The notes: generated by a model not told the origin, from the sequence alone. DNA of 64,000 nt from Siniperca chuatsi (GCF_020085105.1 NC_058055.1:24471822-24535821); one strand, 5' to 3'; shown: positions 11,801-25,013, counted from the first letter of the stretch. Made by a program: numbers and translations.

Positions 11801-14800
11801 GTGCGCGATCTGGAACAGGTCTGTGATCCATATGTTCTCACACATGAGCTCTCATGATTTGCGAATGTATACCACATATACTGAACTATACTACCTTCTC
11901 GCCAGCGATTATTCAAAGCAGTCTCATTGATATTATTAGATTGAAAATATATTTCTCAGGGGATTTTATTCTGCACCAATTATTGTCTCCTGACATTGTG
12001 TCTTGAAAAGGATGACAGGAACTAATTGTCTAAAAGGACACTTGTAAAATACAGTGGGTGTCTTATTTTTATTTTTTTTCAAGGGCGATGTGTCTGAGAC
12101 AGTGAGGATGTTCTTCGAGGAGAGTAAATCATTTCCTGCGGCTACCAAGAGCCTCCTGACCATCCAGGAAGTGGATGCCTCCCTGATCCGCCTCGCCCAG
12201 CTGACCAAGGAGGATGAGCAGCAGACCGAGCTAGAGGATATTGCCAAAAAGTAAGACAGTACATCAGCATTTTCATATTAATTGGGCTGGCTGGTAAAAC
12301 AGTACAGATAAGGAACTGCATAAGTACTGCAGACCTGCTATATTAAAAACAGTTTAAGGCTCTTCTTCAGCCTATCCAAAGGTAACATGAACTATCATGT
12401 GGCGCAGTTCAGTGTACTTTAAGTGACCTTTTCTGTGAAGTGATGTTTTAAGAAAACAATACTGTGTAGAATTCAGCCATTTGGCGGTGTCGCACAGCAT
12501 CAACAGAGTGCAGAACTGTATTTAATTCTCGAAATAATTTTGTTTTTGTATTTTTGTATTCCGCATATCCCGGTGCTGTAAATACTCACTAGTACATGAA
12601 ATGCTCTAAATCTGTGGCTGAAAATGGTCCCCAACAAATGCAATTTGCTACTGTCTGAGTAACGTCTGCTAAAATCTTCAGTGTCCAGCTGTTTTAGGAA
12701 ATTACTTTGATTTTTGAAAAAAAAAAAAAAAAGGAAAGAAACTATAGATTTATGACCCATTTAAAAAAAGTCAGTATGAAAAAGGGGGCCGGTGGCTGAG
12801 TACCATAGACAGGTAGGGATGTCAGAAAGTATTGAGACAGACTAAAGCGTTGCTCGTTTTGGTAATGCTAACCAGCCAATTGCACTCTTACAAAGTACAA
12901 TTTCAAGTCACTATGATCCCTGAGCCCTGACCACAGCATTTGAGCAAACTTTGAGGGCCAGCTATAGCAAAACTGTATGGAATATAAAAAATCCAAAAAG
13001 GTAACTTTTTCTGGCTTGGTCCAGAGATGTTCTGTACCAAATTTGGTGACGAATTTATAGGAGTAGCGAGGAAAAACTGATTTGGACAAAATTCAAAATG
13101 GTGGAAAATTGATCTAGACACAAATGGTTTATATGATAGATTGGATTAGAACTATAGATTTGTCTGGACCCACAGAATCCAGGAAAAGAATGTGTTTCTG
13201 AGATTTATGGTTCATAAATTACAGGCCAAAATGTAAAGTTTGTTGTTGTAGCGCCACCATCTGGCCAAATTGCACCAAATTTGACTCTGAACTCCATTGG
13301 GTCCTTAGCAATACACCCGCAAAGTGTGAAGTCGATCGGATGAACTGTTGTCGAGAAAATCGAAGGACATACATACATACAGCAAATATTTTCCTACAAA
13401 CGTGTAACAGCCAGGGAGACAGATTTTATGATTTCTTTTCACAGTATTTTTCACAGTATATTTGTAAATGTTGCAATTATTTGTTTCCGCTTGTTTTGCT
13501 TGCACTGCTTTTTTATTGCTGGTATTAGTTGGTTTTTGCAGTTTTCCCTTTTTAGTGTCTGCCTCTGGCATGTCTCTCTCACACACTAACACACACACAC
13601 ACACTAGACATCTTCATATGAGAATGTACCCTCCACAGCAGCAGATGCCAGATAGGGACTATGTTTATTTTTCATAAATTGCATCTTGCTAGCAGTAAAC
13701 AGACAGAAGCATTATTTTGTGCTGAACTGAATATAAGATTTACTTGTGTCATATGACACTGATAGGGGCAAAGCAAGCACGACTTGAACATGACTTGAAG
13801 TTGTATTCCTGTCAGACATTTGTCTTCAAAATGGCTAAAAAACATCAGGGTTTTTCTGAATAACTTACAGTTTCTGTGAAATGCAGTACTACCAAGCAAT
13901 GTTATTTTATGTTTACTGCTTATGTGGTATTATTTTAGAACCTTTCTGGTCATAACTGCTTAAAATTCTGCTTCATACGATACTGTAATACGCCAGCATT
14001 TGCTTCACAGTTTCACCGCAGTGATATTCTGCATTCTCTTTTCATCATAGATGCACCGGTAATGACCTGAAATGCATCATTCGACTTATTAAACACGACT
14101 TGAAGATGAACTCTGGAGCAAAACATGTGTAAGTGTCTTTGCCTTCTGCCGAGAAGTTAATATTCATGTTCTTTTGACACTTTGATGGAAGGTTATATTT
14201 TCGTGCTAACCTTGAACTCCTCTTTCATTATGCAGCTTGGATGCTGTGGATCCAAATGCTTATGATGCCTTCAAGGCCTCGCGTAATCTGGGTGACGTGA
14301 TTGAACGGGTATTGAGGAATCAGCAGGAGGCGTCTAATGGTTCAGGACCCAGGAAACTCCTCAGTGTGGAGGCCTCACTCATGACCCCTGTTCAGCCCAT
14401 GTTGGTGAGTACTACTATCACCAAAATGTGAAAAATATATACACACACTCACTGTTCTCAACAGTTCTCCCTGATTTATCTGTTTAGTCTTTATGTGATT
14501 CAATGCAAGGCTGACTTGTCTGAAAAGCAATGATTTAAGGAAGTCACATTACCAAATAGTGTGAGGGAACTTGGCATAATTACAGAGGAGGAGGTTTTCA
14601 TTCACATTTAAAAAATGCCTAGTTAAAGTCACTAATGAATTTTAAAATGAGTTCTAGAGAAAAACACACAGCTAAAAAGATTTTGTTTTGATGACTACTA
14701 TTTCTATAATTACTTAACAAATTAAAATTATTCCCATCCTTAGTGCACCTTCCTGACCTCCTGAATTTCTTGAGGCACATGTGCACATACAAAATGAATC

Positions 14801-17800
14801 AAATGAACATTATGTGTCCTTCGGGTAATGGCCTCATTTAATTGCAAATTCTTTATACATTATGTATCCAACAGTAGGCCAATACTATAATAATCCATTT
14901 TTGCTTCAGTGCAAGGTATGTGGGTTACCTGTGAAAATAAACAACTAAATTGACTAAATTAGAAATAGATTTCCAATAAAAGACACTAGTTCTTGCTTTA
15001 ATACCTTTTGGTTTTCAAAAGAAAATTAGGTTAGGTTAGAAATAAGATACGGCCCTCTGAATTGTTGAAGTCACTTAACGTGATGTCTTTGTCCTAATAC
15101 CAAAGGCACCGTTTGACCTCTTTTTTTAGAAATGTTAGCTCAGAGGCTTTGAGTAGATTTTTACACTGTTGCATGCAAGAACATTTTTTTTAGATGAAAC
15201 AAATTTCTTTCACTCAGTTCAGAATGTCAGCTATTCCTTTTTTAGCAATTGTACATTTGTGTTCACTTAAGATTAAGATGGCCAAACAGTTAGTATAAAC
15301 AAAGCAAGCGCACCTCCACACACACACATTTAGTAAGACAGGAACTGACTATCTATCTAACCATTAAGCTGTGTCCCTGCCTGTGACTGGCCTGCCAGAA
15401 GATTGAATGAGATCCGTACTTTGAAACATCATATTCTCTAGATCTTGTGGTGTTTTCCGCTAATGTGAAGGAATCTGTTTCCAGCTGATTGCCTGTCAGT
15501 AGACAGCCAAACAGGCAGCAGCTGGACCTTACAGATAACTGTCTACTGTAAACGCATGACCATTCTGAATCCCTCTTTATAAATGCAAATATTAATTCAG
15601 CATGATTTAAATGTGTTTTCCAAAGAACCTACAGACCATTAAATTGCACATTACATAGCAGACTTTTAATTACACAGTTAAAAGTAAATGGACATTCACT
15701 GCAGCTATATCACATTTCAGTTTACAAATGAATAACACAGTCCAGTTCCCAACTTCCCACAGGCTTACAACTTTAGTGTTTTCAGGCTTAACTTCCTTCT
15801 CTTTTTAACATTGATTTTGCAGAAGCTACATCACCTTCCTGTTATATCCAGTAGACACATTAGGAAGGGTGAAACATGGAATTGAGTCAGGAAGAGTATG
15901 AACATGTTCATATAAACCAAGTGTAAATTTAGGGTGGTGAGCTTTGAAACATGGTTAGTGCACTCAGAGCAGCAGGTGAATGTGCAGTCACATTGTAGGC
16001 CTAGTCATATCGATCAGTGTAACGGTGCAATATTGCCAGAAGACACTGCTACAATATTGAGAAGGACAAATTAGGTTTTTAGTTGAACATTGACACAAAC
16101 ATGTCCACCAGATAATTGAGTTCATGTTGTAGTTTTGCTGAGTACAGTGCAGGCTTTTTCTCAACCGGAAACAGCTTCTCTCTTGCTGTCATTATCATTA
16201 TTGCTCTCTCCTTTATGCAAAACCATTTCTATTGATTATGATAATACTGTATTCAACCAAGTAATTGCTGCGATCTGGGAACGTGGCAACATCTCTACAA
16301 CAAAGTCGGGTCAAGAAACCACGAGCAGCCAGACGATCAGACGGGTTGTAAACAAGCCAATAATTTAGCCAAATTACAGAATCTAAACCACTTTATCTGG
16401 AGTTAAAACTGAAAGTGAGCACGGCCCAAATGTCATGAACCAGGAAGTGTGATGAATGTTTACAACAGTAGTGATTTTACTGTTCACCTTCATTTTATCT
16501 TTCAAATAAGTTTGGCTAACCTGAGGGTTTGTTTCCAACCTATCTGATCGTCTGACTGCTCGTGTTTCTTGACTCGTCAGACGTCTTTTCAGTTATGTCA
16601 CAGTTATGTTCCCATATCTCAGCAGTTAACTTGGTGAGTCCAATGTTTTTATTACTGAAAGGAATAATGGCCCAAAGTACAAAAATGAAATGCAAATTAT
16701 TAAAAAAAGTCCTTTTTTAAGGGTATATGAAAGTAGAAAGTCTAAAAGATAGGCCACTGGAGCAACTAGGGAAAACTTTAAATGAAAAGTAATTATATAT
16801 GAGAATTTGGTTCCTTGCTGAGAGCTTGGTAAATTATTGTTTTCCTTTGTGATTTCAGGCAGAGGCATGTAAATCCATCGAGTACGCCATGAAGAAATGC
16901 CCCAACGGGATGTACTCTGAGATCAAGTATGATGGAGAACGTGTGCAGGTCCACAAGAATGGAGACAACTTCAGCTACTTCAGCCGCAGCCTCAAACCAG
17001 TGTTGCCACACAAAGTCAGTCATACACACACATACAGTACAAATGCAAACACACACACACACACAGCCTGTGAAGCTGTATACCGTGTATATTAGTATGA
17101 CAATGCATGTCAGAATAGAATCTCCTCAGGTTTGTCCCTGCAGGATTAGCAACGTAAAGGTATTTTCCCAGTGTGAAATTCAGACATTTCCCACAGTGAT
17201 TTTCTAGCATTTGCTTTCTCAGCGTGAGGCCGAGAGCCTTAAACATGCAGGGATAAATAGCTCCACATGATGTTCATTAGCCCTGTCAAACCACTAGAGG
17301 TTGCTGCTGTGCACACAATGTATACCTCACAGCAACCTTGAACCCCAGTAAACATCAGTAAATAACACCAGGCACAAGGTAAAAAAAGCCTTAGAGCTTT
17401 TGTGCATGAGGATATCCCTCGACCCATCCAAATGCTTATGGAGGCCTATATACTTATTTTTTCTTACTTTTCTCCCAATGCTGCAGGCATTTTAATCATA
17501 AGTCTCTTTTTCCAAGTTCCTACTTCACCCATTATTATTAATGACGACACCGGAAGGAACACCCCTTGGTTACTCAGCTTCTGAGCAGCTATTTAAGAAC
17601 CAGCACCACTATCTTTCCCTACTGGGACTTGTTCTTGCTGGTGTCTGTTATAGAATGGCCCAGGTTTTGCCTTTCAGACATGTTTCCCTGTGTGCCTGCC
17701 CTGCCCATGCTGTCCATTATCATCCAAATGGCTGATAATGGACCCTCGGCCAGTGTAATTAGGCAATTTATGTTAATGTTAGGTTAACATTCTGTGGGGG

Positions 17801-20800
17801 TGGGAATGGAGTCTAATTACAATAGTCCAAGTTTCCTAATGTTTTTTATTCTGATCATCCACTACAGAGTATGATGAAGGTGGATAGTGGGTACAAGCCC
17901 AAATGAGGAAGACCAAATATGTTGTAGCATGCATAAAACGTTTGTCATTTCATCTACAGTTTAAAAACATGTTTTAATCTACATCAGGTCGACAATAATG
18001 CCCCTTATTATTTAGACAATTAGTTTTACAGTGTCAAGCCTATTAAAAACCTGGGGTGCCAGTCTCTTAAGTCTTGCTGTAATAGTTGTTTCAAATGCCT
18101 TTTTTTTTCTTTTTCTTTTTTTTACTCGGTACCTAAGCCCTGTGTGTGTCCATGTTGATGTTTCAGGTGGCCCATTTCAAGGACTACATCCCTCAGGCTT
18201 TTCCCGGAGGCCACAGTATGATATTGGATGCTGAAGTCCTCCTAATTGACACAAAGACCAGTAAACCCCTGCCCTTTGGGACCTTGGGTGTACACAAGGT
18301 GAGAACACAGAGAACACAACAGCCAATTGTTTTTTATTTATTTATTTTTTTTACATGAATTTGTCACACAGCTTTTTTCTTTTTCTTTTTTTTTTACCAG
18401 TCGTTGTCACACTTCACACTTTCCTCTCCTTTCCTCTCCCTTCAGAAAGCAGCCTTTCAAGATGCCAATGTGTGCCTTTTTGTTTTCGACTGTATCTACT
18501 TCAATGGCGTGAGTCTCATGGAGAGGTAATGTGTTTTCATTCTATTCATTAAAGTTAGTTTGCCTCATGGGTTTGGTAGTTTAACTTCAGATTTTCTTTA
18601 CTTTCAGTACTAGTTTTACTATGTCTGGTAGCATTTTGAATGATTAATGAAAGAAATTGTGGACATAGTATATATGTGTAAAATATATCTACCTACATTT
18701 TTAAATTCACATGCAATTAAGCAACAGCAGTTATTTTCCCAAAACTAGAATATTTTATTATCTTGCATATTAACACAAAAGCTAAAACCCTTGCACACAT
18801 AAGTTTTTACAACTAAACAGTATTTTAGTTGAGTAGCATCTAGTTTTGTCCCCAGTTTACATTAATAACTATGGACGTTGTGGATAGTATAAGCTGTCTT
18901 ACATTTATCCACTGCCATCATACTCTCCAGGCCTCTGAGTGAACGCAGGAAGTTCCTGCATGACAACATGGTTGAAGTTCGCAACAGGATCCTGTTCTCA
19001 GAGATGAAGCACGTCACTGTAAGTAAAACTCTGAATTTGGCTTTCCGCTTTATGTATACATCTGTAATAGCTCATGATATAATGTGTGTGTGTGTGTGTG
19101 TCTGTCTGTGTGTCAGAGGGCAGGAGATCTGGCTGATATGATAACTCGTGTCATCAGAGAGGGACTAGAAGGCCTGGTGCTGAAAGACATAAAGGTTAGT
19201 TGCTTTTTTTTATCTCCATATGGAAAGAAACTGATGGGAATATGTATCTAATGTAACAGTGGGGAAAAAAGTGAACACAATGAGCAAGTCATACTTTTTT
19301 ATAATTAGTTATTCAATAATTGTAAGTACAGATGTTGCTGAAACATTAGGATGTTCCATCTCTGTATATCTGTATGTCTCAGGGCAGCTATGAACCAGGG
19401 AAGCGCCACTGGCTGAAAGTGAAGAAGGACTATTTGAACGAAGGGGCGATGGCAGACACAGCTGACCTGGTGGTGCTGGGGGCCTTCTATGGAAAAGGCT
19501 CGAATGGTCTGTAAAATTTTCAGCAATTCTGACAGTTAATATGCGTTTTGGTTAATTATATGAACACACCCTTTATTACACATTACAATAGGATTTGGTA
19601 TGAGAACACTTGAAACTTCTTTACCCTTGTAGATCAATTGGTTAAAATATAATCTGTATGAATTTTACTCAGAAGAGAATGGTGAAATTAACAATAACAC
19701 AACTCTGTTACATTATGAATACAAAAGCCCAGAATCCAGTTTAGCAGCATTTCATGTGAAAAATATGCAGATAGAACATGTCATTGGGTAAAGCATACAA
19801 GCAGACAAGATATGGGACCCACTGAGAAGGCTGGGTAATGAGCATATAACACAATGGAAGCATAACAAATGCAAAAACAAAGGTACAAATCTCAAAAGCA
19901 TGGCTAATGAAGACAGCTCATGCAGTGTGAAGACAAGCTAACAGCAGAAACAATAAATCAGATAAAACACTTGTCATAACATACTGTGGGACAAAAGTGG
20001 GAAGTAGAAAACAACAGCTGGGAAAAAAGGCCTTTCAAGTGGATTTGAAGAGGCTAGTTTTGGGAAGTTAAAGTTGTCATATTATGGCCATTTTCAGGTT
20101 CATAATTTTATTTTGGGGTTGTACCAGAATAGGTTTACATGTTTAATTTTCAAAAAACGCCATATTTTTTGTCATACTGCACATTGCTACAGCACCTCTT
20201 CTCACCCTGTGTCTTGAACGCTCCGTTTTAGCTACCAAACAAACTAAGCAAATGGACACACATGCACATAATATCCTTTTGCTAGACAAACACAGCCCTG
20301 GTTGTGTAACTAGGGACCAAATACACTGTTGGTTATGACAACGGCCTCCACGTAGTAAAGCAATGTAAACAGCCGTTGTAGATGTACTTTATTCATCTTT
20401 TAGAACAGCTCATAGCTGGAAGGAAAAAAAAACTACAACCTACAACTCTGCACTTGAACATTCGGTAAAGGTTGCCTTGTTTATTTTAAATCAAATCCAC
20501 AACTAATAACACATACTTACAGGTTGTGATTCTGAATCTCCAGATTGGCTATACAGAGTCAGAACTGCACCGATTTTCAGGAGTAAGTGTTTAGAAAATC
20601 CTAAATTGAACTGTTGATGGTTCACAAAGCAGTCCTCGGTAAAATGAAGTGAGCACAAAAAAAGGTTGGGGTTGTAGTCCTGAGGAATAGTGTTTAAAAT
20701 AAAATTTTAACCACTGATTCTTGAATTCATCGTCCTTTGGAAGACAGTACAAAGGAAATTTCCCCTCGCACTGACGAATACGGAAGTAAAGGCTGGACTA

Positions 20801-23800
20801 CAATCGAGCTGTTTTCAGGAAGTTCAGGAGCAGTGTTTTCTGTGGTAGAGGGTAACTCCTTTCGGGGTGGGCTTTTTCACTTTGCAAACCTATTACACAC
20901 ACAAAAAAGATATATAACGCAATAAAGGAAAGGGAAAAAGCCAAAAAGCATAATATGACCACTTGAAGTGAAATTATACAATGTACCCATGTATATTCAA
21001 AGCCTGTTGAGGGATTATTCAGTGAATCTGCAGAGTCTCCACAGGCAGCACTTTTCTAAATTTCCCTATTAATGCCATGTGTGTTCTTCTACCCACCAGG
21101 GGGCATCATGTCCAGTTTTCTAATGGGCTGTTATGACCCAGACTCCAAGAAATGGTGCACAGTCACCAAGTGCTCCGGAGGCTATGATGACGCCACCTTG
21201 GCCAGGCTCCAGAAAGAGCTGGATGTGATCAAAATCAGCAAGGTCAGAGAGGATCCACTTGGAGGCCTGTCTGGAATATTGAGCTGATGTAGTAAAATTG
21301 AAAATGAATCTTTTTGTCTGTGCGTGTCTTTGTGTAGGACCCAAGCAAAATCCCAGGCTGGTTGAAAATCATCAAGAACTATTATCCAGATTTCATTATT
21401 CGCAACCCTGAGGTGAGATTTCACTATTCAGCACATTTGTATTTCCCAGTAGGCCTGTTCATGCACAGCCCAGTTGTACACTGTGTACTGCAGACCTTTT
21501 TTAAATGAAGAGATGAGTTAAAAGCATCTCTTGCAGTTTCTCCAAATAAATTACTCTCAAACATATTGATGATGACCACCAGCGCTGCAGAGCTGGGAGG
21601 TGTTTTCAACCTGCATATCTACTGAAAATTGTCTTTAATGAAATTACCCTTTCTGGCTTTCAACTCTGAAAATAGAACTTAGTAATGAAATCCACAAACT
21701 TCTTTCCTTAAACAGTAATAGTCATGGCTTTTATCCCCATTTTAACACAAGTTAGAATTGCTTTTTTCATTTAATGGAGAATCAGTCATATATTTGCCTT
21801 GTCATTTTTATTTCACCTGCTGCTTCCTCTGCTGCAGCAAGCACCTGTCTGGGAGATCACAGGCGCAGAGTTTTCCAAATCTGAAATGCACACCGCTGAT
21901 GGCATCTCTATCCGCTTTCCCCGCATGACGCGCATCCGTGATGACAAGGACTGGAAGAGCGCCACCAACTTGCACCAGCTTAAAGTATGGTTATTACCTT
22001 TTTGATTCAAGTACACATGCCAGTCTGATAGTGCATTGGTGTTAATAATGTATAGTTCTTCCTGAGTGCAGGAGAAAATTAAACTTTCTACACCCTATTT
22101 TGATTAGATACTTACTGCTCATTCAAGGACATGACTTGTAGGAAATGTTTTCTGAAATGCATTTAACTGAAGGCACCACAGGGAAAAATTAACCACTGAC
22201 ACCAACGATTAGGATAGCAATCACAAAAGATGCCTTGCAAATCAGTTACTCATTTGATATTGAATACCCAATGGGTAAGTCCTGGAATTGTTTGTTCCTA
22301 ATTACTTGCACTTTCCATCAGAATATATGATGGAAGGTGGGTGAGAAAGAGGAGGTAATGTGATATAGGTGATGGGAGGAGTGAAATAATTAGGCATACT
22401 GTTGAACAAAGCACCCATGGGACTGCATAAGTTAAGTATGATTTAAATGACAAGGACCACATTTGCAGTCAGAGGTATCTGCAAACCTTGACAAATGAGT
22501 TGAAATACTGGCTCAGGCAGTTAACATGCCTGCGCTAAATTATTTGAATGCAACACAGGTCTTCAATCTCTTGGCTGAAGCCCATGTTGTCATTTCATCA
22601 CTCTGCTCAGGAGCTCTTCCGCATATCAAAGGAGAACTGTGACTTTAAAGTGACAGCTGGACCGTCTACATACGGCGATGACAAGGGCTCATCAGGAGGG
22701 GACAGCGGAGGAAACTCCCCGTCGTCCTCGTCCCATGGAAGTGCTCCACCCAAGAAAACCAGTAAGTACACAACATAAAGAGGACGAGAACTGTGTGGCA
22801 CCACATTTTCACTATTTTCATAACTTTTTTTTTATTGTACAAAATGATGCTTATACAACAGTTTATTATTATTATTTTTTTAAATATTTAAAGCTACAAC
22901 ACGTTTGTAGTAAGGCAGGATGTTTACCGTTAGTGTTTTCAGACTGGGGCTGAAACTGACAGTTACTTTCATTTTACCTGTACAATGTCAATAGTAAGGA
23001 ATGTCCATCACAATTTCCCATAGTCCGAGATATTTTTCTTTGCTTTTATTGCTTGATTTGTTGAAAACCCAAAGATATTCACTTCAAAATCAGAAATACT
23101 TTATTGATCCCCGAGGGGAAACTCTTTACTTTCATATAGAAAAAAGGAAAGCAGCAAAATAACTCAAAACAATTAATCAATTATCAAAATTGTTGCTGAT
23201 TTATTTTCTGGCAATCGATTGACTAAACATGAAGCAAATTTTTGCCTCATGTTAGCACAAATTTGATCGCCTAAGTGTTTTTGCAGTCCATGTTTATTCG
23301 CCCCCAAACAGCCAATGTACCAACAGTAGACATTAGCTAGCAATGTACTGTACCATGTGTGTATTCTCCTACAGACCACTCTACTTTTTCCCTGGTTCAG
23401 TATATTCATGAATAGTAGTTATAAAGCCTTTGGATAAGCACTTTTTTTGCTTCAGTCGTGCGATGCATCCTCGCCCTCACTGCCTACACCCACAGCAATG
23501 TCAAAATGTCTCCACCATTTAAATGTGTTTTCAAATATCAGATTTCAGTAAGGACGCAGAAATGTGAAATGTATGGCATTTATTTTACAGTGGAATATGT
23601 TTCATAGTATTATTTTAATTTGACCAGTAAAGCAGAAAGAGATGTGTTGGTGGATTGAAGAGGCAAAACAGTTGACCCCAGTGTGATGTCACGGAGTGCT
23701 GCTTTATTTGATATATCATCAATAACATGCTCTTACTTCAGACAGCAGCAACCCACCCAAACCAAAGGCGGTAAAATCCCAGCCTCGCACTCCTGGCTCA

Positions 23801-25013
23801 GAAACACCCAGTGCCAAGAAGGTATTGTATTTACTGCACAGTATGTTCACATGACAGATGTACACTTGCATCACTACAATAATCCTGTCAGACAGTTTGT
23901 GTGTGGGCTTGAGCTGCACGGGCTAAACTTGATGCAGTAGTGATGAACTGACCGTTCTGTTTCCTACCAGGTGAAGAAAAGTGAAAGTGTTCACAGCAAT
24001 GGACAGACCAAAGCAAAGGCAACGTCTCAACTGCTGGAACCAAGGAATGACAAGGTTAGTCAATAAGTCTCTCTTCATTTAACTGTAAGCAAACAAGTGC
24101 GCAGAAACAGTTTGTAGTGGCGATCCAGCTCCCACATGTTCAAACTCAGATTGGTAAACTATGGTGCTTTATAAAATTGTACTGAGGAGAAAGGCGTTTC
24201 TGAACATTCAAATTCTGCCATTTGTAGGGTTTAATGGCTCTTTACACCAGTTGAAGGAAAACTACGGTCTTATCGTTACTATTAGTTATGATAACAGTGT
24301 ACTCACTAAAGTAATTGCTGAGATCTGGGGATACAGTGACATCGCTAAAAAAGGGGCAAAGGTAAGAAACAGGCTGTAAACAGAACGGCCGTTTAACCCG
24401 ATTATGTCCTACTAAAGCTTGCGTTTCTTGCCCGATTGGACCTATTTTTAGACATGACGCCACATTTCACAATCTCAGCAATTACTTTGCCCAGTACAAT
24501 CAAATCCAAATCAGAACCGGTGATCAGAGCTACGAAAATGACACCCAACTTGTACTAAACCATAGTTTTCAGTTAACTTGTCCTGTACAAGCTATGCCTA
24601 AAAAACAACAAAACAATAGTGTTCAAATGATTAGTCAATTGACTGATTAATAACAATTCATACATTTCAATAACTGTTTTAGTCAATCAGGTTAAATGCA
24701 TCTTGCCATGCAGTTTTTTACAGTACTTAGGGTAAGTGACACTGGTTTCCTCTGCTGACCGTTTGTATTTTTCCTGCAGACACTACTGGACATCTTCAGT
24801 GGGGTGAAGCTTTTCCTACCCGTCTCAGTGCAGGACTTTGACAAACTGAGGCGGTACTTTGTGGCGTATGACGGAGACCTCGTACTGGACTATGATGCCG
24901 CCTCAGCCACACATACGCTGGCTGAACCTGAAGAGGACAGCCAGGCCCAGAGAGTGTCACCCAGCTGGATCTGGGAATGTATCCGCAAGAGGCGTGTCGT
25001 CCCTCCCTGTTAA
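8280..25013 (+). CDS. lig3: LIG3, ATP-dependent DNA ligase III
   Basis: Ligase III seals nicks in base-excision, single-strand break and alternative end-joining repair (with XRCC1) and maintains mitochondrial DNA. Twenty coding exons, all GT-AG: 8252-8832, 9616-9744, 11317-11532, 11667-11818, 12084-12250, 14051-14128, 14236-14404, 16859-17014, 18167-18298, 18446-18525, 18931-19018, 19117-19194, 19383-19506, 21100-21242, 21338-21412, 21838-21984, 22611-22761, 23742-23821, 23971-24054, 24780-25013. They join in frame to 1011 residues (human about 1009). Order: mitochondrial leader (1-89), zf-PARP, DNA-binding domain (about 250-480), nucleotidyltransferase with EIKYDGER and catalytic Lys about 511, motif III (about 596-605), motif IV (655-664), motif V (674-681), OB-fold motif VI (806-819), a Ser/Lys-rich linker, and a C-terminal BRCT (935-1011). 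All key residues are intact. It ends as the BRCT-bearing alpha form. Identity is near certain. Confidence 0.97.
9196..9250 (-). repeat. Fragment of a tRNA-derived SINE head
   Basis: On the minus strand this reads GGGCGCCCCGGGAACTCACC then GGGTAGAACGCGTACC. It is a diverged copy of the tRNA-like head (box A region, GGTAGCTCA..GGTAGAGCGCG) of a common teleost SINE. A better copy is at 34281-34378. The element is truncated, and lies in LIG3 intron 2 of this annotation. Confidence 0.5.
10075..10740 (-). mobile_element. LINE remnant, 3' end of ORF2, minus strand
   Basis: The minus-strand ORF at 10293-10505 contains [20 protein letters not shown] and [18 protein letters not shown]. This matches the extreme C-terminus that I recall for fish LINE ORF2 proteins (HPL..LPSGRRYR..R.NRFK.SF.P.AI..LN). 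Downstream on that strand, to about 10075, is a run of ACACAATAAA-like 3' tail sequence. It is 5'-truncated, as usual for LINEs, and inserted opposite to LIG3 in its intron. Confidence 0.65.
12560..13380. repeat. Dispersed repeat in LIG3 intron 6 (one copy of a pair)
   Basis: The part from about 12610 to 12850 is clearly related to about 56470-56710. Shared words include CCCAACAAATGCA, GTGTCCAGCTGT versus GTGCCCAGCTGTC, GGAAAT and GGCTGAGT.CCA. The following part (13240-13370) contains TAGCGCCACCATCTGGCCAA, TGCACCAAATTTG and GTGTGAAGTCGATCGGATGA, which recalls a widespread fish interspersed repeat. Ends and class are not defined. Confidence 0.55.
13589..13605. repeat. Short (CA)n tract
   Basis: A short run of CA dinucleotides lies within LIG3 intron 6. 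Similar tracts occur in LIG3 introns at about 17048-17065 (CA) and 19083-19100 (GT). Confidence 0.8.
14405..16858 (+). other. LIG3 intron 8
   Basis: A 2.45-kb intron between the DNA-binding-domain exon (ending CAGCCCATGTTG) and the catalytic-lysine exon (starting GCAGAGGCA). It is AT-rich. Apart from the MITE annotated at 16230-16645 I see no coding sequence or RNA gene. Confidence 0.7.
16230..16645. mobile_element. Palindromic MITE-like element (copy 1)
   Basis: Left arm about 16240-16370 and right arm about 16505-16640 are inverted copies. Left: GTAATTGCTGCGATCTGGGA, then GGGTCAAGAAACCACGAGC, then CAGACGATCAGACGGGTTG. The reverse complement of the right arm reads TTAACTGCTGAGATATGGGA, then GAGTCAAGAAACACGAGC, then CAGACGATCAGATAGGTTG. 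About 130 bp of unique sequence separates the arms. There is no transposase, so it is a non-autonomous DNA element. A related copy is at 24140-24580. Confidence 0.75.
16859..17014 (+). CDS. lig3: LIG3 exon with the catalytic lysine
   Basis: This exon encodes [20 protein letters not shown], followed by EIKYDGER and then [16 protein letters not shown]. The Lys of EIKYDGER (about residue 511, or 422 counting from the nuclear start) is the AMP-accepting residue of ATP-dependent ligases, equivalent to human nuclear-form Lys421. The motif is intact. The exon is 156 nt and phase 0 at both ends. Confidence 0.96.
20068..20966. mobile_element. Non-autonomous DNA transposon in LIG3 intron
   Basis: Imperfect terminal inverted repeats bound about 0.9 kb. 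The left end reads AAGTTGTCATATTATGGCC; the right end, reverse-complemented, reads AAGTGGTCATATTATGCTTT. The interior has no long ORF; the 62-codon one at 20737-20925 is not recognisable. It lies between LIG3 exons ending at 19506 and starting at 21100 and accounts for more than half of that intron. Superfamily is not assigned because target duplications are unclear. Confidence 0.6.
23088..23130 (-). repeat. LINE 3' tail fragment, minus strand
   Basis: Plus-strand text AATCAGAAATACTTTATTGA followed by TCCCCGAGGGGAAA is the reverse complement of the fish LINE terminus TTTCCCCTCGGGGATCAATAAAGTATTTCTGATT. The same terminus occurs in plus orientation at 37295-37335, and a diverged one at 45755-45790. 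Confidence 0.6.
24140..24580. mobile_element. Palindromic MITE-like element (copy 2)
   Basis: The left arm reads AAAGTAATTGCTGAGATCTG (near 24308) and GGTAAGAAACAGGC. The right arm, reverse-complemented, reads AAAGTAATTGCTGAGATTGT and GGGCAAGAAACGCAAGC. The outer ends also pair (AAACTATGGT near 24154 against ACCATAGTTT near 24560). It is the same family as 16230-16645, judged by the shared GTAATTGCTG.GATCTGGG core and the preceding TATGATAA. It sits in the last LIG3 intron. Confidence 0.65.
24780..25013 (+). CDS. lig3: LIG3 terminal exon: BRCT domain and stop
   Basis: This exon encodes [20 protein letters not shown] to [15 protein letters not shown] and then TAA (25011-25013). This is the XRCC1-binding BRCT of the ligase III alpha isoform, with the conserved Trp of SPSWIWECI and the [11 protein letters not shown] segment. 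The germline beta form lacks this domain; nothing here shows which isoforms are made. Confidence 0.95.
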   Translation, partial: TLLDIFSGVKLFLPVSVQDFDKLRRYFVAYDGDLVLDYDAASATHTLAEPEEDSQAQRVSPSWIWECIRKRRVVPPC

